Below are positions 1 to 11,687 of a DNA stretch of 60,000 nucleotides, piece after piece. This DNA comes from Cryptomeria japonica. Lineage: Eukaryota > Streptophyta > Pinopsida > Cupressales > Cupressaceae. The first letter of the stretch is position 1. Each line of letters starts with the position of its first letter. Under the pieces are notes generated by a model. It was not told the origin of the DNA, ran no database searches, and saw nothing but the letters and a program-made list of their open reading frames with translations. The DNA is taken from NCBI RefSeq assembly GCF_030272615.1, contig NC_081406.1:114237783-114297782 (forward strand), read 5' to 3'. Made by a program: the position numbers and the translations under genes.

Positions 1-768
1 TTTAGACCTACTAATGTAACAGAGGTCCTGTTAGATTCAATAAAGAAGATCACTGAATGCAATGCATAAGCCTATAAGGCTATTGATGATACAATACCAA
101 TTCTTAAATTGATAGCACCAAAGTGCACTACTGATAATAAAGTTTCTTTAGGTCAACTAGACACATTATCTAAGTTCATCACCGACAACCTATTGACTAT
201 TGATCAAATAAATGAGGATACATTTAAGGAAAGAATGATAAAGGAAAAATAGAAATTCTTTGAGGATATTGTAAAGAAGAACAAGGAAGAAATGGATACC
301 CTTTTACTGAAACTTGGAGAAATAATTTATGACTTCAAGAAACTATATAGGGACACTTGTAAAATGAATGTCTTAACAGAGGATCTTGACAAGGAGATCA
401 ACAAAGCACAAGAGAAGATAAACAATATTGTTGATAATCTGATTAGTGCATCAGATTCATTTTTGGAGTTAGAGAAGAAGATTGCAAAGCAGGAAGAGAA
501 AATCAAGAAACTAGAGAATGACAAATAGGGAATAAAGGATAAAGAAAAGGACTTGAAATCCAGACTTAGTCCAAGACAAGAATATCTTATTTCCTTGAGA
601 AAAGAAATATCCAAGGCTCTGGTTCCCAGACTGAAGACACCAGAAGAGAAAATGCACATACTCACCGGTACAGTGCAGAGAACACAAGAGGCAATAAAAG
701 ACTGCAAAACATTTAGCAATGGTATAAATTTAGTTTTGATAGATAACTTTCAAATTGTAACCCACTGA
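1..768 (+). pseudogene. Copia-2 ORF2 C-terminal fragment (coiled-coil protein of a non-autonomous copia element)
   Basis: This is the broken 3' end of the same long frame that is seen nearly complete in Copia-5 (41977-45248). The match is to its last 250 or so residues. It is strongly helical and charged, with heptad-like stretches such as DKEINKAQEKINNIVDNL near 390-440, and ends at a TGA near 766. The frame carries TAA at 67-69, TAG at 250-252 and TAG at 526-528. The first two fall where Copia-5 also has stops. No pol domain is visible. The function is unknown; a structural or Gag-accessory role is only an inference from the coiled coil and the position upstream of the 3' LTR. Confidence 0.7.
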
Positions 769-994
769 TTACAAGAATCCAGGCAGGACTCCACTGATAG
801 CAAATGACAACCTTTGTCATTGATGTCAAAGGGGGAGTAATGGGATGAGAAAAATGTTCAGAAGAAAGGACACCATCTTCTTAGGGGGAGCATACAGTTT
901 TGGTAAGACAACTTCAGTAGACTATTTTTTGATATCATTTTGGACACTTTTGATTTTTCTCATGAGTGTTGCCATCAATGCCAAAGGGGAAGAT
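769..994 (+). other. Copia-2 3' untranslated region with two polypurine tracts
   Basis: This non-coding stretch lies between the ORF2 stop and the 3' LTR. It has two tracts of the form TGCCAAAGGGGGAG: near 824-838 (gtcaaagggggagtaa) and the terminal one at 983-994 (aaaggggaagat), which abuts the LTR and is the likely plus-strand primer. The same two-tract layout occurs in Copia-5 at 45300 and 45430. Confidence 0.7.
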
Positions 995-1230
995 TATTGG
1001 CAAATGCACACTCCAATGAGAAATTGTACGTGATTGAAGGTTTTGTCATTGATGGCAAGTTTACAATCATATGATACCGGCAAGACAAAGATATTGGCAC
1101 CAGCATCAATAGACTCTACACCGACACACAGAACACTGACAGTGAAAGAAAGAATACCGACATCCTGGCCGACAAGAATTTTGTGTATTTATATTTTGTA
1201 ATTAATTGTAAAATCATTGTAAGATGAAAT
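995..1230 (+). mobile_element. Copia-2 3' LTR, first part (interrupted by Copia-1)
   Basis: The LTR opens with TATTGGCAAATGCACACTCC, directly after the polypurine tract. It matches the LTR starts of Copia-5 at 39618 and 45442, with TG mutated to TA. It stops abruptly at 1230 and resumes at 27923. Bases 1226-1230 (gaaat) form the left copy of the Copia-1 target-site duplication; the right copy is gacat at 27923-27927. Confidence 0.8.
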
Positions 1231-2269
1231 TGTAGGTCCCGGGGACAACTAAGAGGGGGGGTGAATCAATTGTCTAATAAATTCAAACCAAAATCTTATT
1301 GACCAACTTATTGCTTAATACCAGTAAGACAGTTAATTGTGCCGGTAAACAATGTTAACAGGAAATGCTATACTGGTAAGAATTAATGCATGAAACATAA
1401 GCACAAAGTCAACCACAACACATGACACAAATATTTGTATGTGGAAACCCTGTAAGGGAAAAAACCACGGTGGGAAACCTTACCCACAATCAGATGATAC
1501 TACTACAGATAGTAAGTGTACAAAGAGGGGTCTGCATATGCAGAAAGGCCAACAACCTAGAGCTCACTGCTCAAACACAAATGGGAGTCACACTGACTAC
1601 AGTTGGATGGTTAAATCCAATGAGAATGTACTGCACAAAATAACATCTTCATATGCTGGATTCAGTACCGGTGTAATGCTGATATGCTTTTCCAAAAACC
1701 TAACTTCACTTTCAAATGATGTCTTTGTGTATATCTCTACTTGATCTCACATATACCCTTCCTTAAATCTTTTTTGCATTCCACACTTGATCTTACAAGT
1801 AAGATCTTACATTTATACCATGCCCTAAGACTAATTTTAGTAGGTCGGCTCTACAAGATATTACAATAAAACATTTTACAAATAATACAATAATCGATTG
1901 AACATGTTGGCTTAATGCATTTACAACAATAATAAATCATCTCCATAGCATGCCATGTTGATCTGGAAAAGATAAACCTGTCGGTGTAACCCTAGATAAC
2001 CTGGACCTATTTGTCGGTAAAAGCAAATATGCAAATAAAATATACCAATGATATTACTTCAAGGAAAAGTGTCTACATGATGTCTTCGACATTACTAGGT
2101 GTCTTCCATGTCATTGCAGGTACTGATGAACATTATATCTTGTCGGTTAACCATATACCAGTGATTGTTTGAGCATTTTACTGATTGTCGGTGAATGTTG
2201 CTGGATCTCCAAAGTAGGTGTGTTAGCAGGTGTTGACATCAATGACAAAACCATACCAAAATACCAACA
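1231..2269 (-). repeat. Copia-1 3' LTR
   Basis: It closely matches 26869-27922 along its length. On the minus strand it begins TGTTGGTATTTTGGTATGG at 2269, next to the polypurine tract, and ends ...GGGACCTACA at 1231. Near the 3' end there is a run of seven C on the minus strand (cacccccc type, about 1250-1262), which is common in the R/U5 part of plant copia LTRs. Several CCGGT-like words are scattered through it. The small open frames at 1422-1744 are not supported as genes. Confidence 0.88.
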
Positions 2270-2635
2270 ATCTCCCCCTTTGGCATTGATGGCAACACAA
2301 GATGGAAAAACCATCAAAGTGCCAAAATAGAAATGCCAAGTACAAAAACCAATTGTCCACCTAGGAGTAATATGTGTTTATACGAAGATTTATTTACAAT
2401 ACCAATCTCTTCTCAAAAAGATAATGCATTTTTCATATATTTTTCTTTAATGTTTTTCCATATATCTCTCCTCCTTTGACATCAAATGCCAAAGTCACAA
2501 AAAGGTCAAGTTCATACAAAATACCAACCAATTCAATATACAAACTACTCCCCCTGAGAAGTAGCTTCCTCATCAAATACAAGAATAAAAGATTTATCCA
2601 TTTAATTTTGTCGGTTGATGACAATCATCAACTGT
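2270..2635 (-). other. Copia-1 3' untranslated region with three polypurine tracts and a hairpin
   Basis: No coding sequence is seen. On the minus strand there are three G-rich purine tracts: near 2548-2556 (within a small hairpin, CTACTTCTCAGGGGGAGTAG), near 2470-2482 (degenerate), and the terminal primer at 2270-2282 (AAAGGGGGAGAT) touching the LTR. The same three-tract arrangement, with the hairpin on the tract nearest the RNase H gene, recurs in Copia-3 and Copia-4. Two or more tracts before the 3' LTR are described for SIRE-type copia elements. Confidence 0.65.
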
Positions 2636-5311
2636 CTAAGTCTTTACTGGTGGAGGTAAGACTTCGAGCTGATCTCTAAGATACTCAAAAGTTTCCTTAG
2701 GCAAAGGTTTTGTAAAAATATCTGCAAGTTGTTCTTTAGTACTCACATAAACTAGTTTTATTTCCTTTTCTTCAACTTTTTCCCTTAGAAAATTTAGTTT
2801 GATAGAAACATGTTTTGTTTTAGAATGTAATACTGGATTCTTAGATATATCAATTACTGCAGTGTTATCACAATATATAGTAATAGGTTCCTTGCATTTT
2901 ACCTTTATGTCTTTCAACATTTGCTTAAGCCAAAGTACTTGTGTATAGTTTGTTGCTGCTGCAACATATTCTGATTCTGGTGTTGATAAAGATGTACAAC
3001 TCTGTTTCTTACTTAACCAAGAAACTAATCTCTTTCCAAGAAAGAATGCTCCTCTAGTGGTGTTCTTTCTATTATCCACATCTCCTACCCAATTTGCATT
3101 TGTGTATGCATATAGATCAAAATTTTCATCTTTAAGATACCATAATCCAAGATTTGTTGTGCCTTGTAAGTACTAGAAAATCCTTTTTACTATTGATTCA
3201 TGATTTTCTTTGGGATTACTCTGAAATCTAGAAACTATACATACTGAATTCATAATATCAGGTCTGGTTTGTGTTAAATACAGTAAACCTCCTATCATAG
3301 ATTTGTATCTAGTTGGATTAACAGGTGTAGATTCATCCCTTTGAGATAATTTGTCATTTGTAGTCATAGGTTTGCTTACCAGTTTAGAGTTTTCCATCCC
3401 AAATTTCTTGAGTAGTTCTTTCAAGTACTTAGATTGATTCAAAAATATGCCTTTATCAGTCTGTAAAATCTACAATCCTAGAAAGAATTTTATTTCTCCA
3501 ATCATAGACATTTCAAATTCATGTTGCATTTTAAGAGAAAATTCTTTGCATAATCCATCTTCTCCTCCAAAGATTATATCATCAACAAATACTTCCATAA
3601 TCAAAATGTCATCATTAGTTACTTTGTAATATAAATTGCTATCTGCATTTCCTTTAGTAAAACCAATTTATAAGAGATACTTATCCAATCTTCCATACCA
3701 GGCTCTTGGAGCTTGTTTTGGTCCATACAGAGCTTTTCTTAATCTGCAAACCATATCATTGTTATCTGTCAAAGAAAATCCATCAGGTTGTTCAATATAA
3801 ACTTCTTCTTCAAGATCTCCATTCAAAAATGCGCATTTAATATCCATTTGATAAACTTTGCAATCCTTGTGAGCTGCAAAGGCTAAGAATAATCTAACTG
3901 CTTCAATTCTGGCTACCGGTGCAAAGGTTTTATTATAATCAACTCCTTCTTTCTGAGAATATCCCTTAAACATTAGTCTTGCTTTATTCCTGACAACCTT
4001 ACCATCTTTATTGAGTTTGTTTCTAAATACCCATTTGGTTCCAATTACATTTTTATTTTCAGGCCGAGGAACTAATGTCCAAGTATTATTTTTCTCAATT
4101 TGTCCTAATTCTTCTTCCATAGCTTTAATCCAAAATTTATCTTCACATGCCTCATTGATAGATAATGGTTCAATTTGAGAAATAAGACATACCTCTTCAT
4201 TTGCCAATCTTCCTCTTGTCATGACTCCTTTAAATTTGCTTCCAATTATCTGATCTTCATAATGATTTAGTCTTACATACCGGGGTATCTTAGTCTATTG
4301 TTGTTCTTCAATTACTATGGTATCCTCTGATGATACCAGAGTAACTGGGTCATCATTCTGTACCGGTGGATTTACTGTTGGTTCATTTGTCATAATTTCT
4401 GTTACTGATTCAGAGTCTATATACCTTGAAGTTCCTCTGAATTGTTCATCAATCTTTACATTTGTACTCTCAACAATTTTCTGTAATCTTTTATTAAAAC
4501 ATCTATAAGCTTTACTCTTAGATGAATAACCAAGAAATATTCTTTCATCACTTATAAGATCAAACTTGCCAATATACTCATCTCTTTTAATATAACATTT
4601 ACTTCCAAAAATTCTGAAATACTTAAGAGTAGGAGTATTACCAAACCATAGTTCATGAGGGGTCTTACTGGTTTCACCTTTGATGTGAACTTTGTTGAAT
4701 GTATAGACAGTAGTGCTTACTATCTCTCTCCAGTATACATGTGGTAGATTTGCTTCTGATAACATACTTCTTGCTGCATCCAAAATAGTTCTATTTTTCC
4801 TTTCAACAACTTCATTTTGTTGTGGTGCCCGAGGTGCTTATAACTGTCTTTTGATTCCATTCACTTCACAAAATGTATTAAAATCTCTAGATGTGAATTC
4901 TCCTCCTTGATCTTATCTTAAACATTTAATTTTCTTACCAGTTTCATTTTCAACCATTGCTTTGAATAGTCTGAACTTCCCAAGTGCTTCTGACTTTTCT
5001 CTAAGAAAAGTAACCCAACACATTCTAGAATAATCATCAATAATTAGCATGAAATATCTACACCTTGTAAGCTTTTAGTTCTAGCTAGAATCAGTGTGAA
5101 TTAAATCAAGAGCATTATTGGATTTTTCTGGAATACTTTTGAAACTAGCTCTAACTTGTTTTCCAAATTGACATTCCTTGCAAATTATATTCTAAGGTTT
5201 CACAATTTTAGGTAGATCTCTAACTGCCTTAGAAGTACTGATTTTTACCATGCAATCAAAATTTACATGACATAGTCTTTTATGCCATAGCCAACTTTCA
5301 TCTATATGAGT
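2636..5311 (-). pseudogene. Copia-1 pol remnant: integrase, reverse transcriptase, RNase H
   Basis: Read on the minus strand from 5311. The integrase zinc-binding region (WHKRLCHVNFDC) is followed by the catalytic core: HTD near 5085-5095, DQGGE near 4905, and PQQNEVVERKNR near 4770-4810 with the catalytic Glu. RT_2 runs from about 4220 to 3170, with the [17 protein letters not shown] block near 3800 and the active site FVDDIIFGG near 3570-3600. RNase H follows at 3120-2636, with the typical copia end ADIFTKPLPK. Stops and frameshifts occur throughout, for example TAG at 4293 and several near 5050-5180. It is not functional. Confidence 0.9.
5307..5311. repeat. Target-site duplication of Gypsy-1 (left copy)
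   Basis: The plus strand reads TGAGT immediately left of the Gypsy-1 terminus. The partner is TGAGC at 25340-25344. Four of five bases match, which fits a 5-bp duplication with one later mutation. Confidence 0.65.
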
Positions 5312-6251
5312 TGTTGTCTTCAAAATCTGATTCCCTTTAACATCCTCAAAATAATATGTTTTAAAGCTTAGTGCAGAAAGAGATATCAAAGATAAGGAAA
5401 TTCTCAAGACAACATATGACAAGGTTTGATTAGACCTTCTACACTTCGGGCTTACTCAGAGCCCAGGTGGGTATACCTTTGTGAATTAAATTCACTCTTT
5501 CAAACATAAACCCACAACAAACCAGTCCAGAAAACCAATGGGTCTATTCACCTTGAAATCAACTGAAAACAAAGAATGGAAATTGTACTTATGTTCAGCA
5601 TTTTTTATCAACAAAAGTATGCAATAAACAACTTCAATTTAATACCAGTGCCTTATCCAAGGTCACAGAGTCATCTAGACTCAAATAAGACTCCTCAAAC
5701 AAAACATTTTATGCTTCCCGTAGACTTGGTTTCTATCAATCCTTGTATATGCCTGACACCTACAAGAACTCAAGCGTTATAAACCAAGCTATGGTCATCA
5801 TAATTCAAAGTTCATTCTAGAGAATTTACTGATATGAGTGGTCCTTGCCTCTTTAATTTCCCTCCTAAAGAGAAAAGCTAAAGAACACTTATACTAAAAT
5901 TGCTTTGCAATTCCATTCAAACAGAACAACCCTGGATTATTCAGAATGAAAATAGTAAACAAATTTGTAAATAAACTTGAAGACAACACAGAGCTTTACT
6001 CAAAACCGATGGTCTATATATTGATATTTAGTTCAAAAAGTATTACAAGAAATTTTGATTCTCCATTAAACTTAGAAAAGCTTAGATAAATTTCTGCAAT
6101 GTTTTCTTACAATTTTTTGCTATCTCCTTTCCTCTAGTCCTAGTATCCATTTATAACAACATGGATGCACAAAGCTTCGGACTTCTCAAGGAGAGTTTGT
6201 TACAATTATTTCTTTCAAAATAAAGAGGTTACAAGCTATTTGCAAAAGCAG
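5312..6251 (-). other. LTR tail after ORF0 (no gene seen), Gypsy-1 3' LTR
   Basis: These 940 bp between the ORF0 stop and the LTR end hold no supported gene. The sequence is conserved in the other two LTR copies (18729-19668 and 52316-53256), so it belongs to the element. If transcription starts after the LTR TATA box, it would lie in U5. The short open frames at 5576-5782 and 6165-6401 are antisense or chance frames. Confidence 0.6.
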
Positions 6252-9200
6252 TTACAAGCTCTTTTCAGCCTCTACAATTACTTCAACATGTTGTTCGGTT
6301 GCAACCTCTTTTGTCTTTTCAAGGGCACTCTCCAACTGATCTGGATCCTGGGTGGCATATTTAATTGCCCACTCACTATATATCTCTTTTGTCGGCCATG
6401 AAAAATTAATCACATCATCTTTAATTTTAGTCAACCTTTTCCAAGAATTCCTCAGTTTGTTGACTTCTGAATTAAGAAAACCCTAATGTGACTTAATTTT
6501 TTCTATCTCTTGTATTGTCACAACAAAGAAAGAAGTATCATCAAGCTCAATGATTCCTTTAACTCTTGCTGACAATTTGGCTTCTATCTCCTTAAGCCAT
6601 ATCTACTTGTCTTTTAACTGATCTTGATTAGCAAAAATTCCTGGGAGCAACTCAAAAACTTGATCAGTGTACTCCTTCTTGCACAAATTAACCTTTCTAT
6701 CCACATTATCCACCTTTGCTGCCAATTGCATTAAGTCTTTAGCGAAGTCAGAAGTGGATTTAATAATGGGATTGGCTCTTGCTTCATCACAGGATACACA
6801 CATGAACTCTAGATCTTCTTCCCTAGGCCTCCATCTGTCAAGAATGCATGTCAAAATGGCTTTATCTCTCCTTAGCTCATTCCATATTTCCATAATTTTA
6901 CTTACATTGTTATAAAGCAATGAGGCATTTACTATATCTGCAAAACTAGAAATTGTAGCTCTTATTTTCTCCTCATATTTCTTTGCATATAAGGCCTGAG
7001 CCTGTTTCAAATTTTCTAACTCTTGGGGAGTGATTTCAATCATCTAAGAGCTGGAAGGTGCTGGAGATGGTGGAAGTTAAATGATAGGGCTAGTAGGTGG
7101 AGGTCTTGTAGGAGAAGAGGAAATCATCAGTGTTGAAGACTCACCTTGTTGGTATTGTCCCATCAACTGGTTCTATAATTTAGCAATGATGCTTACTTTA
7201 CCTCTTACCTCCTCCTTGGCACTGTTATAGGCCTTTAAAACTGTTTCCAACTTAATTTGGAAGGCCTCTTTTTCTTTGGCTTCCTTCTCTGCCACTGCAA
7301 CACTGAATTTTGCAGTTTCTAACACAGTGCTAGCAGCCTCTACTACCCCTGTACTCTGCACTCTCTTTACCATCATTTCGCCGAGGTAACTTGACCTAGG
7401 GGTGTCTTTGCCTTTCTTGCTCTCATTCCTCTTGAGAGACCACATAACTAATGAAGCATTATCCTTATTGAAAGTAACACCTTCCATGGGTTTAGTTTCT
7501 TTTCTTACTACATCTAATACCAGGGCATCTGCAATATCCCACTCTGGTAAGATAAGCACTCCAGCTTGTGCTACCATATCTCTTCCCTGCTCAGGGGTGA
7601 TGGTTTTGAATTCTTCCATCATCTCTTGTTTTATTTCTTCTTCCACTGAGGCTAGATCTTTATTGGGCTTCTCAGCCTTTCTTGTCTCACATCTAGCATT
7701 ATATCTATCTATATGATGTTTCCAAATGAATTGCATAAATGCTTCCGATGTGACAAAATTATCATCAGCTAGAAAGGCACTACTTGCCTTTTTTATCTCA
7801 GGATCCCACTCTTGGCCTTTAAATTCAGTAGAGCTGATATCCATTTTAGCATCAATGGGTTCTTTTGGCATCCCTTCCTCCACTTCATCATAGGTGTATG
7901 CAATTTCCCCTAAACTACCCAACTGCAAGAGGTATTCAGCTGCTACTTGTTCATCTCCTATATGGACAGGGGATTGGGATGGGGAATACAAAGGTGTATC
8001 TGATTGCGCTTCCTTCCCCACCCTTTGCTTCTTTGGGTTGTCTTGGATGTCAATGACATCTTGTATCTTCCTCTTTCCTTTGGATGTAGAGGGCTCCCCT
8101 ATTGTAGGCACTAACACACTGTAACCTGATTTTTTGTGCAATGTGTAATCACCAGGATGAATTGCTTTGCTGGAAGCTGACCTGCTTAGGATCATTCTAT
8201 CTTTTTCAGGGTTGCTCTTAATCATAGCTTCCTTCTTCTCCTTCAGTGTTTGCATCACATCCTCAAAGCAAACAATCAAAAACTTTATTTTCTCTTCTAC
8301 TGGGAAGAAGCTAGACAATGGGTCATAGCTAGCATCAAACTGATGCACAAAATCCAAGGCTTTCTTAAAAGCCACTCACTTTTCTTTCCTTAGCTCCTGC
8401 TCATCTAGATCAAACTCATTTCTGATGAGGTCTTTAGGAAACTAGAATTGATGAGGTCTACCTCTGCATGCTACCTTCTTTCTAAACACACCGTTCAATA
8501 AGTCCTCTGGATCAGCACACCTGGACACTATAGTGGACAAATGATAAGGTTTGAGGAAATCCTCAAAGTAGTTCCAACCTCCCTTTGTTATTACAAATTG
8601 GTGGGCTATGGTAGCTGCAAGGAAAATAGTCCCTTTACCTATGCCTGTCAACTCTGCTTCTTGTAGGCCACCAATTTGCCTAAGGATCTCCGCTATTCCC
8701 AATTTGAGAGGGACCTGGTAAGGTAACAAAAATGGAGTGCCCCTGAAACCAAAAACTCTGAAAACTGTGGAGACTGGATATAAATAAATGTCACCCCAGT
8801 TATGAACAATTTTTATATTCTCTATGAATTCTTTTGGCCTTATGAATTCCAGAAGAACCTTGGGGACTCTGGGGTTATCAGAGCAGAGGATAGTCCTTAT
8901 TTTGGATGCAAAATATTTATCAAACTTCAAAAAACTAGCATCCTCTCTGTCCCATGACAACACAGTACTCCATAATTGTACTAGCATTTTTTCTCCTTCC
9001 TTCTCCTTAACCAGGTCTAGTCCACTGGCAAAATAATCACCACCTTTGAAGAGAAAAAGGTGCATTAGGAGTGAATACATCCCCCAAATGCCATCCTAAA
9101 CTCTTCAGCATTAATTTCAACAAGGGTTTTTCCATTTACATCCCGAATGCATCTTGTGACTGGATCATAATTTAACGCCATTTGGGTTAGTAGGTCTGTA

Positions 9201-9511
9201 TCCATGAATACTCCTGGGACAACTAGTTTTCCAACATCCAGTTTCCAGATACTGTTTTGCAGGGAAGGAGAATTTCTCATTCCAAATCCCACTTTAAATA
9301 ACCCCAACCCAGACAGTCCAACCTGTGGGTCTCTCAACCAATTTCCCTTGTCATATAATCCTTCTCCTATTTTTAGATGGGGAGCCCTGGGCACTAACTC
9401 TTTAGCCATTGATGCCTGATTGGTTAACAACGTCAACTATTTTAAAAAATCATCACATACACTTCTTTCTAAATAGCTAACCTTGCTGGAGAATTCCCTT
9501 TTAGGAGCCAT
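6252..9511 (-). pseudogene. LTR-encoded ORF0, Gypsy-1 3' LTR copy (382-bp internal deletion)
   Basis: This is the third copy of the 1,213-codon frame that is better preserved at 19669-23309 and 48676-52315. It starts with ATG at 9511 (MAPKREF) and ends with TAA at 6252. A deletion near 9080 joins codon positions about 145 and 270 and shifts the frame. The same TAG follows RPHQF (8442-8444) as in the sister copy. The basic patch (KGKRK then PKKQRVGK) and the proline-rich hinge before MIEITPQELENLK are present. The product is unrecognised. This copy lies in the 3' LTR, downstream of the pol gene. Confidence 0.75.
9081..9081 (-). other. Deletion breakpoint in ORF0 of the 3' LTR
   Basis: The sequence matching 22493-22875 of the 5' LTR is missing here. 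The text runs from gtgcattaggagtgaatac straight into a sequence matching about 22880. The loss of 382 bp equals the whole length difference between the two LTRs (6,611 versus 6,229). Confidence 0.75.
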
Positions 9512-10110
9512 TTTGTAAATGCAAGAAATAAATGCCACTCTTAAACAACTCTGCGAAGAATTAATTAAATATTTTAGAACACTGCACAAGAATTAGTACA
9601 CAAAAATACAAGAGAACTTGTTCTTTGCTTGAAGGAATTTGCTCTGCAATTGAACCGACTTGCTCTGTATATTAGGAAAATAACTCTGCGTCTGCTCTTT
9701 TGCAAAATCCTTTAAAAGATATCTTTACCGAGTTGTTAGGAAATCAAATATTTGTACTCAAGGCCTTAACTATAACATTGATTTCGCATGCTTCGACTAT
9801 CCCTTCAAAATTGAATTCATACAAGAATTCATATTTTTTGCTCCAACGGGTCACAATATTCCTGCAAGTGCTTCATTTTGTTCTTTCACAACTTCGCTAG
9901 GCATAACTATTGGGCAGCTTAGTCCTGCGAAATAATGCCAACCGTTCAATCAAAAGAAACTTGATCGAGTGTTAGATTAACTGACAGCTTTGGCTTTTCT
10001 CTGAGTCCCACTCTTCTATTGGCTACATAATACCACGTGGCAGCTGATCACTGGCCTTCAAATCCCCTTCGCATTCCACTTGATACTGCCGCGTGTTTTT
10101 CTTTTATACC

Positions 10111-10118
10111 AAAAGTTC
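10111..10118 (-). promoter_or_regulatory. LTR TATA box (Gypsy-1 3' LTR)
   Basis: TATAAAAG on the minus strand, about 600 nt before the ORF0 ATG and just after the tandem array. The same box sits at 23900-23907 and 48079-48086 in the other LTR copies. This placement makes it the best promoter candidate. Confidence 0.55.
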
Positions 10119-10139
10119 CACCTTGGCGGGCCCACACTT

Positions 10140-10960
10140 TCTTCTTAGATCCAGGTCATCATCATGACACGTGGACGGTTCTCGTTCACTCTCGCTATTT
10201 TTGGACATAAAGAGTGAGCACCTTACCTTCATGAAATAGCACGGATTGTTGGATCATCTCTCAAGGTGATCTACATTTAATCCTCTAAAAAGGCTCTCAA
10301 GAGGGGTGGTCCCGCTAACTCATCGTGAACACTTGGTACCCAATCACTTTCGGCACTGATTTGTCACTCTATTATTTGCCAATAGAAAACCACGGGGCCC
10401 CACTTTCATCTCAACAACTGCATCCTCCAGGTCATCATCATGACACATGGACGGTTCTCGTTTACTCTCACTATTTCATGGGCATAAAGAGTGAGCACCT
10501 TACCTTCGCGAAATAGCATAGACCGTTGGATCATCTCTCAATTTCATCGGCATTTAATCCTCTGAAAAGGATCTCAAGAGGGGTGGGCCCGCTAACTCAT
10601 CATGAACACCTGGCACCCAGTCACTTTCGGTGCTGAGTTGTCACTCTGTTATTTGCCAAAAGAAAACCACGGGGCCCCACTTTCGTCTCAATAGCTGCAT
10701 CCTCCAGGTCATCATCATGACACGTGGACGGTTCTTGTTCACTCTCGCTATTTCATGGGCATAAAGAGTGAGCACCTTACCTTCACGAAATAGCACGGAC
10801 CGTTGGATCATCTCTCAATGTGATCAGTGTTTAATCCTCTGAAAAGGCTCTTAGGAGGGGTGGGCCCGCTGACTCGTCATCAACACCTGGCACCCAAGTC
10901 ACTTTTGGTGCTGATCTGTCACTCTGTCATTTGCCAAAAGAAAACCATGGGGCTCTAGGT
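10140..10960 (-). repeat. 277-bp tandem repeat array, about 3 copies
   Basis: The landmark CAGGTCATCATCATGAC recurs at 10152, 10428 and 10705, with a degenerate copy at 10982, giving a period of 276-277 bp. Units contain ACACGTGG (G-box/ABRE type), GGGCCC, and inverted arms of the CTATTT...AAATAG type around a 26-nt spacer. The array lies upstream of the TATA box, so it is probably an enhancer-like part of U3. Confidence 0.85.
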
Positions 10961-11540
10961 GTTATTAACAGCTGTACCCGCCAGGTCATATCTACCTGTG
11001 ACATGACTCACTACTAGGGCCTGCCTTTTAGCCTTTAACCCTGACCTGTTGACTGTTGTGACTTGTGCCACGTGCCACCATTTTACTCATTGTCAACAAC
11101 TAGCTAGATCATCAATGTGGCATGCCATGTGGTTTTCGCTATTTCACGAGGTATAATCTACGCGCAACTTCGCCTAGCAAAATAGCACAAGCTGTAGATT
11201 AATCCATGAGATGCGCACTGATTACTGGGCCCGACAACTTTAGAAGAAAAATACACAAGGCATAAATTTTTGATTAATCAACATAATCCGCCTAGGCAAA
11301 CAATAAGGGGGAACACATCCTACGACCCCACGATCCATTATTTAAGTGAATAAAGTAACTAAAGATTAGAAACCAGAGGGTTTTAAAACAAATACGATAG
11401 GATCTAAAATCAAAAAACCCTTAAACCCTTAAAGGCTAGAACAAAGATGAAGCATTTGGAATTACACCCTATTCAGAAAAATTCAACATACCATAGCCAA
11501 TCATGAGAAAAGAAAAACCCAATTTTAATCAGTGATAACA
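10961..11540 (-). other. LTR 5' end (no gene seen), Gypsy-1 3' LTR
   Basis: This 580-bp start of the LTR lies upstream of the array. It has a divergent repeat unit near 10982, another CTATTTC...AAATAG inverted pair near 11140-11190, and no coding sequence. It is conserved at 24758-25339 and 46091-46680. Confidence 0.6.
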
Positions 11541-11687
11541 ACGGCTCTGACTGGGGATGGTTGATTGCGAGATCAACACAAGAAAACTTAGAAACTCTGG
11601 AGAAACAGACCAAAACACAGACCAAAACCAGAAAAGCAGGAAAGAAAACAAAATATGTACAAACAAAGGACCTACCGTGCATGGACA
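11541..11687 (-). other. Gypsy-1 3' untranslated gap lacking a clear polypurine tract
   Basis: These 147 bp run from the integrase stop to the 3' LTR. A purine run is expected next to the LTR on the coding strand, but the last bases read CCAGTCAGAGCCGT. The purine-rich sequence near 11580-11650 is on the opposite strand. Confidence 0.55.

Larger units (their letters stand above)
5312..11540 (-). repeat. Gypsy-1 3' LTR (6,229 bp)
   Basis: On the minus strand it runs from TGTTATCACTG at 11540 to ...GACAACA at 5312. The parts in transcription order are: about 1.4 kb of upstream sequence including a 277-bp tandem array (about 10140-10960), TATAAAAG (10111-10118), ORF0 (9511-6252), and a 940-bp tail. 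It is 382 bp shorter than the 5' LTR because of one deletion inside ORF0 near 9080. Sparse substitutions elsewhere show that the insertion is not recent. Confidence 0.9.

Noticed and set aside
1422-1744. Overlapping small frames in the Copia-1 LTR
   Set aside because: The matching part of the other LTR (27060-27380) does not keep the frames, and LTRs of this type are non-coding.
11400-11430. AAACCCTTAAACCCTTAA, resembling plant telomere repeats
   Set aside because: Only two units, not TTTAGGG, and conserved as part of the gypsy LTR.
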